Positions 1-7,690 of a DNA stretch of 13,245 nt are shown piece by piece. This DNA comes from an uncultured Litorilinea sp. (GTDB lineage Bacteria > Chloroflexota > Anaerolineae > Caldilineales > Caldilineaceae). The notes beneath the pieces are model-generated. The model saw nothing but the letters and a program-made list of their open reading frames with translations, was not told where the DNA came from and did not search any database. Positions within the stretch are counted from its first letter, which is position 1. Each line of letters starts with the position of its first letter. The stretch spans positions 1-13,245 of the forward strand of contig CAMPHP010000022.1 in the NCBI GenBank assembly GCA_946885925.1, given 5' to 3'. The position numbers and the translations under genes were made by a program.

Positions 1-132
1 ACAGACAGGGTCATCACCAGGGCGCTGATACCAAAGACTGGCGCGCTGAACTTAGCGTTCCACGTCTACCGGAAAGAAGCGTTCGCCCTGCGTAAAGCGC
101 AACACATGCTCATAATGGCGTAGCAGGGCCAT
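1..132 (-). pseudogene. 5' part of a larger gene with an in-frame TAA stop, running off the left edge
   Basis: Reading leftward on the minus strand from ATG at 132-130 gives a protein-like N-terminus (MALLRHYEHVLRFTQGERFF, then PVDVER). It is interrupted by TAA at 54-52. After the stop the same frame continues as VQRASLWYQRPGDDPVC to the edge. From memory, large Chloroflexota and cyanobacterial proteins begin in a similar way (RHYxPVLRFxxGExFFPMDVExYVxxxSLW), with Tyr where the TAA stands, so a TAT or TAC to TAA change is the simplest explanation. The family recall is unverified and the function unknown. The start lies 7 nt after the stop of the upstream membrane-protein gene, which suggests coupling. 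A GGAG abuts the ATG and is too close to be a good SD. The frame is also open upstream of the ATG, so the true start is uncertain. A sequencing error would give the same picture. Confidence 0.5.
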
Positions 133-139
133 CTCCAGA

Positions 140-580
140 TCAACTGGAAGATGTTCTATTTTTTGACTCTCGACTGGTGAAGGATAAGCGAACATCATAG
201 GTATTCAGATAAAGAACAAGCAAAATACAAGTTAACATGAGTAGATAGATAAACCACTCATCTCGACTCACGATGTAACTGGAAAGACAGAAAATCAAGA
301 GGATGCCCTGCGAGATCATGGCACGCAGCCATGCCCCGCGCCGTCCCTTCCACAGATCCAGCGCCGTTACCATGTCAAAGATCGCCACGGGTGAAAGCAA
401 TCCACCGAGTAACAGTGCATCGCGCACAGTGAACGAGCGCATCACCAGGCTAAATTCCTGATCCCAGTTCAATCCGCGAAGACTAAGCCAAATAATCGCC
501 ACCAGGATCATGGCTTGCCCAGCCAAGAGTAGCGCAATCACGCGCAGCGTCCACCGCCGCGCCTGGATTTCCACCGGCAT
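140..580 (-). CDS. Small four-helix membrane protein of unknown function
   Basis: A 146-residue protein with four hydrophobic helices at about residues 12-35, 52-74, 83-104 and 108-127, joined by short charged loops, with a hydrophilic Ser/Arg-rich tail (RESKNRTSSS). This predicts an inner-membrane protein with both ends on the same side. I do not recognise a family and see no catalytic motif. I chose the ATG at 580 because GGTGGAG lies 5 nt upstream of it. A longer in-frame form could start at 649, only 12 nt after the preceding gene, but it has no SD and its extra 23 residues are polar. The gene sits between a DinB-like gene and the interrupted gene on the same strand, so the three probably form one transcript. 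The gene is likely real; its role is unknown. Confidence 0.7.
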   Translation of the reverse strand: MPVEIQARRWTLRVIALLLAGQAMILVAIIWLSLRGLNWDQEFSLVMRSFTVRDALLLGGLLSPVAIFDMVTALDLWKGRRGAWLRAMISQGILLIFCLSSYIVSRDEWFIYLLMLTCILLVLYLNTYDVRLSFTSRESKNRTSSS

Positions 581-661
581 CGTTTCTCCACCGGGGGAAT
601 GGCTACTTATCTGCACAAGCTTCTCGGCATCAATTCTTTCTGGGCGCATGGCAGGTCAAAA

Positions 662-1141
662 TCAGCGTGGCTGAGCGGCAAGTGTCCGTTTCATCTGGTC
701 AAGATGACCTTCACCGTGGGCGGCATAAGTCCGCAACAGATCCTCAGGTGTGATTACTCCATTCTCCGGGTGGAATCCTGTGCGCTGCCATTGTGCATCA
801 TCCAATCCTTCAAAAAGCTCACTCCAACGTTGATGCAGCCCCCGCAACAACGTCAGCGATGCACTTAGATCGGCTCCATTCGCCTCTGGTGTCATCGCCC
901 ACAAATCCTGGTCATAGGGGCGTATCGTGGGATTGTCCTCGGTCAAAATCAACTTGAGACGGATGTAGCTATTCATATGTGAGTCGGCCAGATGATGCAC
1001 ATTCTGGGCGACGCTCCACTCTCCATCCAAAAAGTGGGTCGTCAACTGTTCCGCTGTTAATTCCCCCGTAAGGTCAGCTACCTGCTCGGGAAGGCAGCGG
1101 ATCTTCTCAATCAACTCCTTACGCGTTGCACCATCTAACAT
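662..1141 (-). CDS. DinB/YfiT-like four-helix-bundle protein (putative metal-dependent hydrolase or thiol transferase)
   Basis: A 159-residue protein of the DinB superfamily, closest in appearance to YfiT/BstA-type proteins. The signature EWSVAQNVHHLADSH (residues 41-55) supplies the first metal-site histidine (H50). The C-terminal HGEGH (H142, H146) supplies the other two of the family's three-His site. Length and the WDxxR-like spacing fit one complete DinB domain. Members are soluble metal-binding proteins; some are bacillithiol or mycothiol transferases, and most have no known substrate. The ATG at 1141 is preferred because AAGGAG (1150-1155 on the opposite strand) lies 8 nt upstream. A GTG at 1150 would overlap that SD. 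It is the first gene of the leftward group and diverges from the AHSA1 gene. The family call is firm; the substrate is unknown. Confidence 0.85.
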   Translation of the reverse strand: MLDGATRKELIEKIRCLPEQVADLTGELTAEQLTTHFLDGEWSVAQNVHHLADSHMNSYIRLKLILTEDNPTIRPYDQDLWAMTPEANGADLSASLTLLRGLHQRWSELFEGLDDAQWQRTGFHPENGVITPEDLLRTYAAHGEGHLDQMKRTLAAQPR

Positions 1142-1213
1142 ACAACTCACTCCTTACTTCAAGCCTGGATCTACCAACAAATCAGAGCCAAAGGCACAGA
1201 TGCCAACCCACTA

Positions 1214-1243
1214 ACTATACCGCTAACGCAAAAAGGAAAGCAA
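1214..1243 (-). promoter_or_regulatory. Candidate promoter for the leftward DinB-like gene
   Basis: On the minus strand, TTGCTT (1243-1238) and TATAGT (1219-1214) are separated by 18 bp. The -10 matches consensus at five of six positions; the -35 is weak. Transcription would start near 1207, about 66 nt before the ATG at 1141. Inferred from sequence only. Confidence 0.35.
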
Positions 1244-1271
1244 CTCGCTTTGGATATAAGTGGATGCGCTT

Positions 1272-1295
1272 AAATCATACGATAAATCATACGAT
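1272..1295. repeat. Two perfect 12-bp tandem repeats in the divergent promoter region
   Basis: AAATCATACGAT occurs twice head to tail (1272-1283 and 1284-1295). It lies between the leftward promoter near 1214-1243 and the rightward promoter near 1323-1351. It could be a paired binding site for a regulator of both genes, or a simple slippage duplication. Nothing else in the 272-bp divergent gap is recognisable. Confidence 0.7.
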
Positions 1296-1322
1296 TGAGT
1301 ACGCCAGTTTGCCATTTTATAC

Positions 1323-1351
1323 AAGACAGCAAGCTTTTGTCGAACTATAAT
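1323..1351 (+). promoter_or_regulatory. Candidate sigma-70 promoter of the AHSA1/SRPBCC gene
   Basis: A perfect TATAAT (1346-1351) follows AAGACA (1323-1328, four of six matches to TTGACA) with a 17-bp spacer. Transcription would begin near 1358, giving a leader of about 55 nt to the ATG at 1414. Confidence 0.45.
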
Positions 1352-1413
1352 ACAAATGTTCTGCTAGCAATCCGGTTCAATCCTGTGTAATAAAGTCTCT
1401 GAAAGGATAAGAA

Positions 1414-1917
1414 ATGAGCAACAATAACTCAGTACAGACCACGAAGACACGCGATCTCGTCGTTACCCGTATCTTTGATGCACCAGTAGAGCAGGTATGG
1501 AAGGCATGGAGCGATCCCGATCAGGTGATGCGCTGGTGGGGGCCACACGGCTTTACCGCGCCAGTTGCCAAGATGGATTTCCGAGAGGGTGGTACATCGC
1601 TCGTCTGCATGAGCGCACCAGGATTCGGTGATCTCTATAACACTTGGACCTATCGGGAGATCAAGCCCCTGCGGCAGATCGAATTCATCCAACATTTTGC
1701 CGACAAAGATGGCAACAAGATCGACCCTGTTTCGATAGGTTTGCCTCCGGATATTCCGAAAGAAGTACGTCATGTTGTAACGTTTAAGGACGCAGGCAAC
1801 AAGACGGAAATGACGGTCACGGAATTTGGCTATACGTCGGATCAAACATTGGAAATGTCCAAATCCGGCTTGGAGGGGTGCCTCGATAAAATGGCTGCAA
1901 CCTTTGCCACAGCATAG
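1414..1917 (+). CDS. AHSA1-type SRPBCC (START-like) domain protein
   Basis: A 167-residue protein with one complete AHSA1/SRPBCC fold. After a short polar lead comes the typical opening strand and helix (LVVTRIFDAPVEQVWKAWSD, residues 15-34), then WWGPHGF (41-47). The later strands include MDFREGG and VTFKDAGNKTEMTVTEFG, and the long C-terminal helix ends with GCLDKMAATFA. These domains form a helix-grip hydrophobic cavity that binds lipids or other small hydrophobic ligands. Most bacterial members have no assigned ligand and are not true Hsp90 co-chaperones. The protein is soluble, with no signal peptide. AAAGGA (1402-1407) lies 6 nt before the ATG. The gene stands alone, diverging from the DinB-like gene, with its own promoter candidate and a hairpin downstream, so it is probably monocistronic. 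Confidence 0.9.
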   Translation: MSNNNSVQTTKTRDLVVTRIFDAPVEQVWKAWSDPDQVMRWWGPHGFTAPVAKMDFREGGTSLVCMSAPGFGDLYNTWTYREIKPLRQIEFIQHFADKDGNKIDPVSIGLPPDIPKEVRHVVTFKDAGNKTEMTVTEFGYTSDQTLEMSKSGLEGCLDKMAATFATA

Positions 1918-1976
1918 ACACCTTTCGTCCTGTAGCCATTCTCACTTTGCAGCAATCGAAAGATTCAAGTTTTAGG

Positions 1977-2051
1977 AAAACGTGTGCGTTTGTTACTCTT
2001 GTAGCTTGAGGCTGTAGCTTGAAACAGCAAGAGTAACAAACGGCACGTTTT
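1977..2051. repeat. Long inverted repeat (24-25 nt arms, 26-nt loop), possibly a bidirectional terminator
   Basis: CGTTTGTTACTCTTG (1987-2001) is the exact reverse complement of 2028-2042. Beyond a small TG/G irregularity the arms continue with AAAACGTG (1977-1984) against CACGTTTT (2044-2051). The stem therefore spans about 24 pairs and is flanked by an A run on one side and a T run on the other, as in a bidirectional intrinsic terminator. The 26-nt loop carries TGTAGCTTGA twice (2000-2009 and 2013-2022). It lies between the AHSA1 gene and the glycosidase gene, 60 bp after the former. It could terminate the AHSA1 transcript, or it could be a mobile palindromic element. In the rest of this 230-bp gap I see only a short direct repeat (ACTAAAAG) before the glycosidase start, and no clear promoter. 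Confidence 0.75.
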
Positions 2052-2147
2052 ATGCTTTAGCAGCTTTCGTTGCGAATGAGCTAAGCCATAAGTTTCACCC
2101 TGTACGCCAACTAAAAGGCGCGAACTAAAAGATAGCAAACATCCATT

Positions 2148-4880
2148 ATGACCAGAATGCCTGATCGCCATTCCCGTTTTGCCGCATTACGCGGCAGCCA
2201 TGATCTCCGCTTGTCGGCCTGGGGACCCTATAGCAAACGCTATATCGGCATCTCGCACATTCCTGATATAGGTGCGGGACTGCGCTTTGACTTGAGCGTA
2301 TTTCCAGGCATCTATCGCCGCAGCGTACAAGTCCCCAATGTCATGTGGGATTCCGGCTATCACCCGTGGGAAGCAGCGCCCGACCTCTCGTACTACAGTC
2401 ATCGCCACCAACTAATCTGGCGCGATCAACTCACCTATGACATTGCCTACTGCCGCCTAGACGAGAATGCAGTGTTGATCCACTGTACTGGTGTGAACCG
2501 AAGCGATACACCCCAGCAACTAGCACTACACTATGCCGCAGCACTGCACTTTCCTCCCCGCGAACCCTACTCGACCGAAGTGCTGCAACCTGCTCAGGTC
2601 ACATTGCCTCCTGGTGCACTCTGGATCAATGCCCTGGATTATGAAGACATACACTATGCGCGCTTTGACCCGCGCGCCAATCTTACCTGGGATGGGCAGA
2701 TACGCGGTGAAATTCGCGCAGACGGCTTTGTGGATGGGCTAGGCTTAGGGGATGGCTTTGGAGCCAATGAGGGTGATTCCGTTCACTATAGGCTCTACCT
2801 ATCACAGCCGCTCAGCCACGGACTGCTCTTGCTCCGCGCACGCTGGAGCGCAGGCCTCCCTATCACCCTGCGCATCGAAGGCATTGTCTCAACCACAATC
2901 ACCCTTCAAGGCAGTGGCACACTCAATGTTTATCCGCTCCAACTCGGCGCGTTGGCTGCGGGCGAGCATCATATAACGTTCTTCATCTCCGGGGCAGAAG
3001 TAGAACTTGATGGCTTTGCCCTTATCGAAGAGCAATCGGCCCTGGCGGTACATTTCACGCCCGTCATCTGGAACTCCGTCCCAACCCGTTTAGAGGCCCC
3101 ACAGCCAAACAATACCCTCATCCTGCAATACGAGCAGGTCAAGCTAGCCTATGGGTTGGCGTGGGGTGTGCAGCCCTCCGTTGTACGCGAAGTCTATGCT
3201 GCCGAACTGGATGACATCATGCGCCGCAAAGTCCATGAGCATGTAGCCCACACCTTAATTGGTGAAGGTAAAGGACACTATACCAACGTCCTCATGCAGC
3301 CGATCTTTCTAGCCCCCGGCGAAAGCCATATCAGTGTAGGTCTTGTCTGCTGTGGCACGCCAACCGCGGTCTATGAACGTCTCACAGCATTTGATCCATC
3401 GCCCATCCCCTGGCAATCTACCATCGCTGCTGCTCGTGCCAAGAGTACAGACCTAGCACCCAACCCCGCAGGCGAACCCTATCGCTTTAGCCAGGAACGC
3501 ATGGCAGCAACGCTGAGTACGAATGTGGTCTATCCCATCCGCACCCGTGGCACTTGGATTCGCCACTGCACGCCCGGTCGTTGGTGGGATTGTCTTTATA
3601 CCTGGGATTCCGGTTTTATCGGGCTGGGCCTGTTGGAGTTGGATACCGAGCGCGCCATTGACGTGCTCAACGCCTATCTCACCGAACCAGACGAGAGCGA
3701 TGCTGCTTTCATCCACCACGGCAGCCCCGTACCTACCCAATTCTATCTCTTTCTCGAATTATGGAATCGTACCCAAGACCGGGAACTTTTAGCCTACTTT
3801 TATCCACGCTTGCAGCAATATCATCGCTTTCTCATGGGTCGCCTGGGTAGTTCCACCACACGTACCCTACGATCCGGCCTGATCCGTACCTGGGATTATT
3901 GGTACAACTCTGGCGGCTGGGATGACTATCCGCCCCAACTCTATGTACGCGACCAAGACCTCTATGCACGCGTAACACCTGTCGTAAACAGCGCCCACGC
4001 CATCCGCACCGCCAAAATTCTACGCATGGCCGCGCTCGCATTGGGCGAACCATCTACAGAATATGATCGAGACATTGCCGAATTAAGCCAATCGCTCCAA
4101 CGCTACACTTGGGATGAAGAGGCTGGCTACTTTAGCTATCTGCTCCACGATACCAATGGCGAGCCAAGCAGTTTCTTGCGCCACAGCAGCGGTGTCAATT
4201 TCAATATGGGCATGGATGGCGCATCGCCACTGGTAGCAGATTGCTGCACGCCAGCCCAATCTGCCCGCCTCATCCAAAACTTGATGACACCTGGGCGTAT
4301 GTGGTCTCCCTATGGCCTTTCCACCGTGGATCAAACTGCTCCCTACTATCGCAATGATGGCTATTGGAATGGCGCGGTCTGGATGGCCCACCAATGGTTC
4401 TTCTGGAAGGCACTGCTTGACCAGGGTCAGGGCGAAGCGGCAGCGCGCATTGCCCTGACGGCGCTAAACCTCTACCAGCAAGAAGTAGACCGCACCTACA
4501 ACTGCTATGAACACTTTCTTGTCACCAACGGGCGCGGTGCCGGATGGCATCATTTTGGCGCGCTCTCCGCGCCGGTTCTCAACTGGTACAGTGCATACTA
4601 TCGCCCTGGTCGTCTCACCACAGGACACAACGCCTGGGTGCATGGACTTACCGTTGCGGCTGACCACACATATCTAGCGGCGGACATCGCCCTGCATGGT
4701 AGTGATTGGCAAAGTCCCGTGGTACTGGCAACCTTGGCTCCCGACCAGAACTATGTTGCCACCTGGAATGGGCAGCCAGTACGCTGCTTCGCACGTGCAG
4801 CCGGTACTGTGGAGATCACCGTGCCAAGTGGCAGCGGGCGCGGGCAACTAGTCGTGCAGGTTGGCTTGCCCCTGGTTTGA
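2148..4880 (+). CDS. Large GH63/MGH1-like glycoside hydrolase with (alpha/alpha)6 barrel and an apparent inserted carbohydrate-binding domain
   Basis: A 910-residue protein with no signal peptide, so cytosolic. Residues about 20-160 and 300-405 read as an N-terminal beta-sandwich. Residues about 205-295 (VHYRLYLSQPLSHGLLLLRA through VELDGFALIEE) resemble a CBM6/CBM35-like jelly roll set inside it. Residues about 445-835 resemble the (alpha/alpha)6 barrel of clan GH-G and mannosylglycerate-hydrolase-like enzymes: WDCLYTWDSGFIGLGLLELD (480-499), SGGWDDYPPQ (588-597) and YEHFLVTNGRGAGWHHFGAL (787-806). By analogy, D592 would be the general acid and E788 the general base of an inverting exo-glycosidase. 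About 75 residues of beta-rich tail follow. The substrate, probably an alpha-linked glucoside, mannoside or glycosyl-glycerate, cannot be read from sequence. The ATG at 2148 lacks a good SD; the in-frame ATG at 2157 is an alternative. The gene is 180 bp upstream of the peptidase gene and probably a separate unit. Confidence 0.8.
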   Translation: MTRMPDRHSRFAALRGSHDLRLSAWGPYSKRYIGISHIPDIGAGLRFDLSVFPGIYRRSVQVPNVMWDSGYHPWEAAPDLSYYSHRHQLIWRDQLTYDIAYCRLDENAVLIHCTGVNRSDTPQQLALHYAAALHFPPREPYSTEVLQPAQVTLPPGALWINALDYEDIHYARFDPRANLTWDGQIRGEIRADGFVDGLGLGDGFGANEGDSVHYRLYLSQPLSHGLLLLRARWSAGLPITLRIEGIVSTTITLQGSGTLNVYPLQLGALAAGEHHITFFISGAEVELDGFALIEEQSALAVHFTPVIWNSVPTRLEAPQPNNTLILQYEQVKLAYGLAWGVQPSVVREVYAAELDDIMRRKVHEHVAHTLIGEGKGHYTNVLMQPIFLAPGESHISVGLVCCGTPTAVYERLTAFDPSPIPWQSTIAAARAKSTDLAPNPAGEPYRFSQERMAATLSTNVVYPIRTRGTWIRHCTPGRWWDCLYTWDSGFIGLGLLELDTERAIDVLNAYLTEPDESDAAFIHHGSPVPTQFYLFLELWNRTQDRELLAYFYPRLQQYHRFLMGRLGSSTTRTLRSGLIRTWDYWYNSGGWDDYPPQLYVRDQDLYARVTPVVNSAHAIRTAKILRMAALALGEPSTEYDRDIAELSQSLQRYTWDEEAGYFSYLLHDTNGEPSSFLRHSSGVNFNMGMDGASPLVADCCTPAQSARLIQNLMTPGRMWSPYGLSTVDQTAPYYRNDGYWNGAVWMAHQWFFWKALLDQGQGEAAARIALTALNLYQQEVDRTYNCYEHFLVTNGRGAGWHHFGALSAPVLNWYSAYYRPGRLTTGHNAWVHGLTVAADHTYLAADIALHGSDWQSPVVLATLAPDQNYVATWNGQPVRCFARAAGTVEITVPSGSGRGQLVVQVGLPLV

Positions 4881-5003
4881 CGCCAGCAGCGTTCTTCGCT
4901 ACGATCTTCCAATCGGGGGAATTTTCAATGCGATCTTGAGTTATACAGGTGCATTGCAGATGGCTTAAGCTGTCACCAAAGGCAATTGCAGCACGCAATC
5001 CCC

Positions 5004-5030
5004 TTGGCCCACTACAAATTCCGCTATGAT
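5004..5030 (+). promoter_or_regulatory. Weak candidate promoter for the M20 peptidase-aminotransferase unit
   Basis: TTGGCC (5004-5009) and TATGAT (5025-5030) are 15 bp apart, a short spacer, with an expected start near 5037 and a leader of about 24 nt. It lies in the 180-bp gap after the glycosidase gene, where I see no clear terminator. Confidence 0.3.
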
Positions 5031-5060
5031 AGACCAGGATGACAAACCGGGGAGTTCTCC

Positions 5061-6248
5061 ATGCTAGGTGTAACCTCGACCGAAGTTGCCCGTATCTTTG
5101 CGGCCATAGACCCCCAACGTCTGCTCCAAACCGCGCAAGAACTTGTCGCTGTCCCCAGCCCCACCCTCAGCGCGGGCGCAGTGGCGGACAAACTAGCTGC
5201 CATTCTTGCTGCCGACGGATTTGAGGTAGAACGGCCCGTTGCCGATTGGCCCGAAGCACCTGCCGTTGTCGTACGTTATACGAGTGGTCGTCCAGGCCGC
5301 ACACTCCAGTTCGATGGGCATCTGGATACTGTTCACCTGCCCTTTATCCCACCTCGCTTTGAGTATGGTGTTCTCTATGGCTCTGGCTCGGCGGATATGA
5401 AAGGAGGCATCGCTGCCTTTGTCGAGGCGCTGCGAGCCTTGGCTGCAACCGATGCATTGCCTGGAGGTGGCATCTTGCTCACCGCGCATGACCATCACGA
5501 AGGCCCGTGGGGCGACCGCCGCCAATTGCGTGCACTCATGCGCGAGGGATATACCGGTGACGGGGTTCTTATTCCCGAATACTTGGCCGACCGCCTGCCC
5601 ATTGTTGGCCGCGGTTCAGCCATCTTCGAGGTCACAATCAGTCGTCCCGGCGTTCCCGTTCATGAGGTGTTGCGTCCGGCGGATACGCCCGATGTAATCG
5701 GTGCCGGGGCGGAACTGGTAATGCGGCTGCGTGAGTATAATGAGCAACTTAGCTCCATTACCGCCCCCTTTGCAGGAAGCGACTCGGTCTTTGTGGGTAG
5801 TTTCCATGCAGGAGAGATCTTTAACCAATCGCCTACAGAATGCCGCATCAGTGGCGCTCGCCGCTGGGTTACACCAGGTGGCCGCGAACAAGCATTAATG
5901 GACTTTCGTATGCTGCTCGACGAGGTAGCCACATCTACCAATACCAATATCAGCGTCGAATTCGACATTCCGGGTGACGCCTTCCGCATCGATCCTGAAG
6001 GGCCATTAGCCACGGCCTTCCAAGCCGCCTATACAGAAGTTACGGGTGCGCCTTTGCCCCTAGGCAATAAGCCCTTTGTGGATGATGGGCATATCTTCGC
6101 CGTGGAAGCGGGTCTCCCTGCCCTCACCCACGGCCCAGCCGCGACGGGTGCACACACCTTGAACGAAGCAGTTACGCTTGAAGAATTGGTGCGCGTGGCG
6201 CAAACGTATGCGCTCACCGCTGTACATTTTTGTAGAGAAGTTGCCTAG
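5061..6248 (+). CDS. M20-family metallopeptidase/amidohydrolase (ArgE/DapE/CPG2-like)
   Basis: A 395-residue, soluble, full-length M20 protein. The first metal motif is GHLDTV (H87, with D89 supporting it). The bridging aspartate is in SADMKGG (D112). Further metal ligands are E173 in LIPEY and H365 in TGAHTLNE. A dimerisation-type domain occupies about residues 185-305. M20 enzymes use two zinc ions to hydrolyse peptide or amide bonds, for example N-acyl amino acids, dipeptides or succinyl-diaminopimelate. The usual catalytic Glu-Glu pair appears here as HHEGPWG (residues 145-151) with only one Glu, E147, which hints at a divergent subgroup. GGGGAG (5049-5054) is 6 nt before the ATG, giving a confident start. 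The next gene, an aminotransferase, begins 62 bp later. The pair would suit release of an amine or amino acid from an amide followed by transamination. This pathway is inference. Confidence 0.88.
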   Translation: MLGVTSTEVARIFAAIDPQRLLQTAQELVAVPSPTLSAGAVADKLAAILAADGFEVERPVADWPEAPAVVVRYTSGRPGRTLQFDGHLDTVHLPFIPPRFEYGVLYGSGSADMKGGIAAFVEALRALAATDALPGGGILLTAHDHHEGPWGDRRQLRALMREGYTGDGVLIPEYLADRLPIVGRGSAIFEVTISRPGVPVHEVLRPADTPDVIGAGAELVMRLREYNEQLSSITAPFAGSDSVFVGSFHAGEIFNQSPTECRISGARRWVTPGGREQALMDFRMLLDEVATSTNTNISVEFDIPGDAFRIDPEGPLATAFQAAYTEVTGAPLPLGNKPFVDDGHIFAVEAGLPALTHGPAATGAHTLNEAVTLEELVRVAQTYALTAVHFCREVA

Positions 6249-6310
6249 CTAGGATCTCTCGCGTTCATTGCCCTGCAAATTGCACCATCTTGCTACTTGG
6301 AGAAACCTTC

Positions 6311-7654
6311 ATGCCGCTCGATTCTCGTCGCACCCAGCTTGCACAGCGCACCTTCCTCGACTATCGCCAGATGACCGACTTTCTTGAACAGCCCTTGATT
6401 ATCAATAAGGCAAAGGGGCTTTATTACTGGGACGCCGACGGCAAACGCTACTTTGATGCAATCGGTGGCATCTTTGTTGCGGTTTTGGGCCACGGGCATC
6501 CGCGCTTGCTCGAAGCCATGCGCAAGCAGATGGAGGAAATTAGCTTTGCTCCGCCCCTCCACGCAATTTCCGACGTAGGGCTGGACCTTGTTGAGCGACT
6601 TGGCGAGTTAACCCCTGGCAACCTCAATTATGTCAAGCCATTCAGCGGTGGCTCCGAATCCATCGAAGCCGCACTCAAACTTGCCCGCCAATACTTCAAA
6701 CAGTCGGGCCATCCTAACAAATTCAAGTTTGTCAGCCGCTACTATGGCTATCATGGCGGCACCTTTGGCGCGATGGCTGCCAGTGGCACCGGCAAGCGCA
6801 AAACTCCTTTCGAGCCACATGTGCCTGGCTTTGTCAAGGTCTTCCCGCCCACCTACTATCGTGACCGCTTTAGCTCGTGGGAAGAATGTAACCGTTTCTG
6901 TGCGCGCATGTTTGAAGATGTTATCGTCATGGAAGATCCTGACACAGTGGCAGGGATCATTGTTGAGCCAATCGGCAACACGGGTGGCATCATTACCCCT
7001 ACTGATGAATATTTCCAGATCTTGCGCGAGATTTGTGACAAATATAACGTCCTGCTCATCTTTGATGAGGTCATCACTGGCTATGGGCGTACCGGCAATA
7101 TGTTTGCCGCACAGACCTTTGGCGTGACGCCTGATATAATCTGTGGGGGCAAGGGACTCTCTAGTGGGGTGATTCCCTTGGGTGCGATGATGGCGCGCGA
7201 AGATATGGGTGAGGTCTTTCTTGGACCAGTAGAGGACGAGGTAAACTTTGCCCACGGTCATACGTTTGCAGGTAATCCGCTCGCCTGTGCTGTGGGATTA
7301 GCAGTGCTAGACGAAATTGCAGAAAATCAACTTGACCGTAAGGCGCGCGAAATCGGGGATTACCTTACGACAAAGTTGGAAGGACTCAAGCAATATGGTG
7401 TTATCCGCGAAGTGCGCGGCAAGGGCATGTTGCGCGGCGTAGAACTTGTGCGTGATACCCAGAGCATGCAGCCATTTCCAGAGTTAGGCCGCACCCTCAA
7501 ACGCACTGCGGTAAGCAACGGGCTTATCATGCGTGTTGACCCCACCTGGTTTGCCGTAGCACCTGCGCTCATCGCTGAACGCAGTGATATTGACGAAATG
7601 ATTGACCTTATCGAGCGCAGCCTGCTTGACGCCCTGGAGCAGGTTGGCGCATAA
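6311..7654 (+). CDS. Class III (omega) PLP-dependent aminotransferase
   Basis: A 447-residue fold-type I aminotransferase of the class III group, which includes AGXT2-like, GABA, beta-alanine:pyruvate and ornithine transaminases. The N-terminal region has GLYYWDADGKRYFDAIGGI (36-54). The PLP phosphate loop is FSGGSESIEAALK (111-123), and YYGYHGG (144-150) stacks on the ring. E219-P220 and FDEVITGYGRTG (251-262) include D252, which contacts the pyridine nitrogen. K281 in GGKGLSSG is the Schiff-base lysine, and HTFAGNP (317-323) closes the site. It transfers an amino group from a terminal amine or amino acid to a keto acid in the cytosol; the substrate cannot be told. I start at the ATG at 6311, with GGAG (6299-6302) 8 nt upstream, rather than an in-frame TTG at 6290 that would add seven residues. 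It follows the M20 gene closely and precedes a small zinc-binding-type gene. Confidence 0.92.
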   Translation: MPLDSRRTQLAQRTFLDYRQMTDFLEQPLIINKAKGLYYWDADGKRYFDAIGGIFVAVLGHGHPRLLEAMRKQMEEISFAPPLHAISDVGLDLVERLGELTPGNLNYVKPFSGGSESIEAALKLARQYFKQSGHPNKFKFVSRYYGYHGGTFGAMAASGTGKRKTPFEPHVPGFVKVFPPTYYRDRFSSWEECNRFCARMFEDVIVMEDPDTVAGIIVEPIGNTGGIITPTDEYFQILREICDKYNVLLIFDEVITGYGRTGNMFAAQTFGVTPDIICGGKGLSSGVIPLGAMMAREDMGEVFLGPVEDEVNFAHGHTFAGNPLACAVGLAVLDEIAENQLDRKAREIGDYLTTKLEGLKQYGVIREVRGKGMLRGVELVRDTQSMQPFPELGRTLKRTAVSNGLIMRVDPTWFAVAPALIAERSDIDEMIDLIERSLLDALEQVGA

Positions 7655-7690
7655 ATCACCTTGCTTGTGACTAGGACTTGGAATTAGATT

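Noticed and set aside
599..868. 89-codon plus-strand frame over the DinB-like gene's 3' end
   Set aside because: It overlaps two better-supported minus-strand genes and has no SD.
1126..1350. 74-codon plus-strand frame in the divergent gap
   Set aside because: It overlaps the DinB-like start, contains the tandem repeat and promoter, and has no SD.
1429..1845. 138-codon minus-strand frame
   Set aside because: Antisense shadow of the AHSA1 gene, with no family features.
1977..2051. Insertion-sequence remnant
   Set aside because: The arms are inverted repeats but the loop is only 26 nt, and I see no transposase fragment or clear target duplication.
6630..7127. 165-codon plus-strand frame within the aminotransferase gene
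   Set aside because: Same-strand alternative frame with a Ser/Ala/Leu-rich low-complexity translation, typical of a shadow.
6608..7261. 217-codon open frame on the minus strand
   Set aside because: It is antisense to the aminotransferase, whose PLP motifs all read correctly on the plus strand. Its composition is not protein-like and it has no SD.
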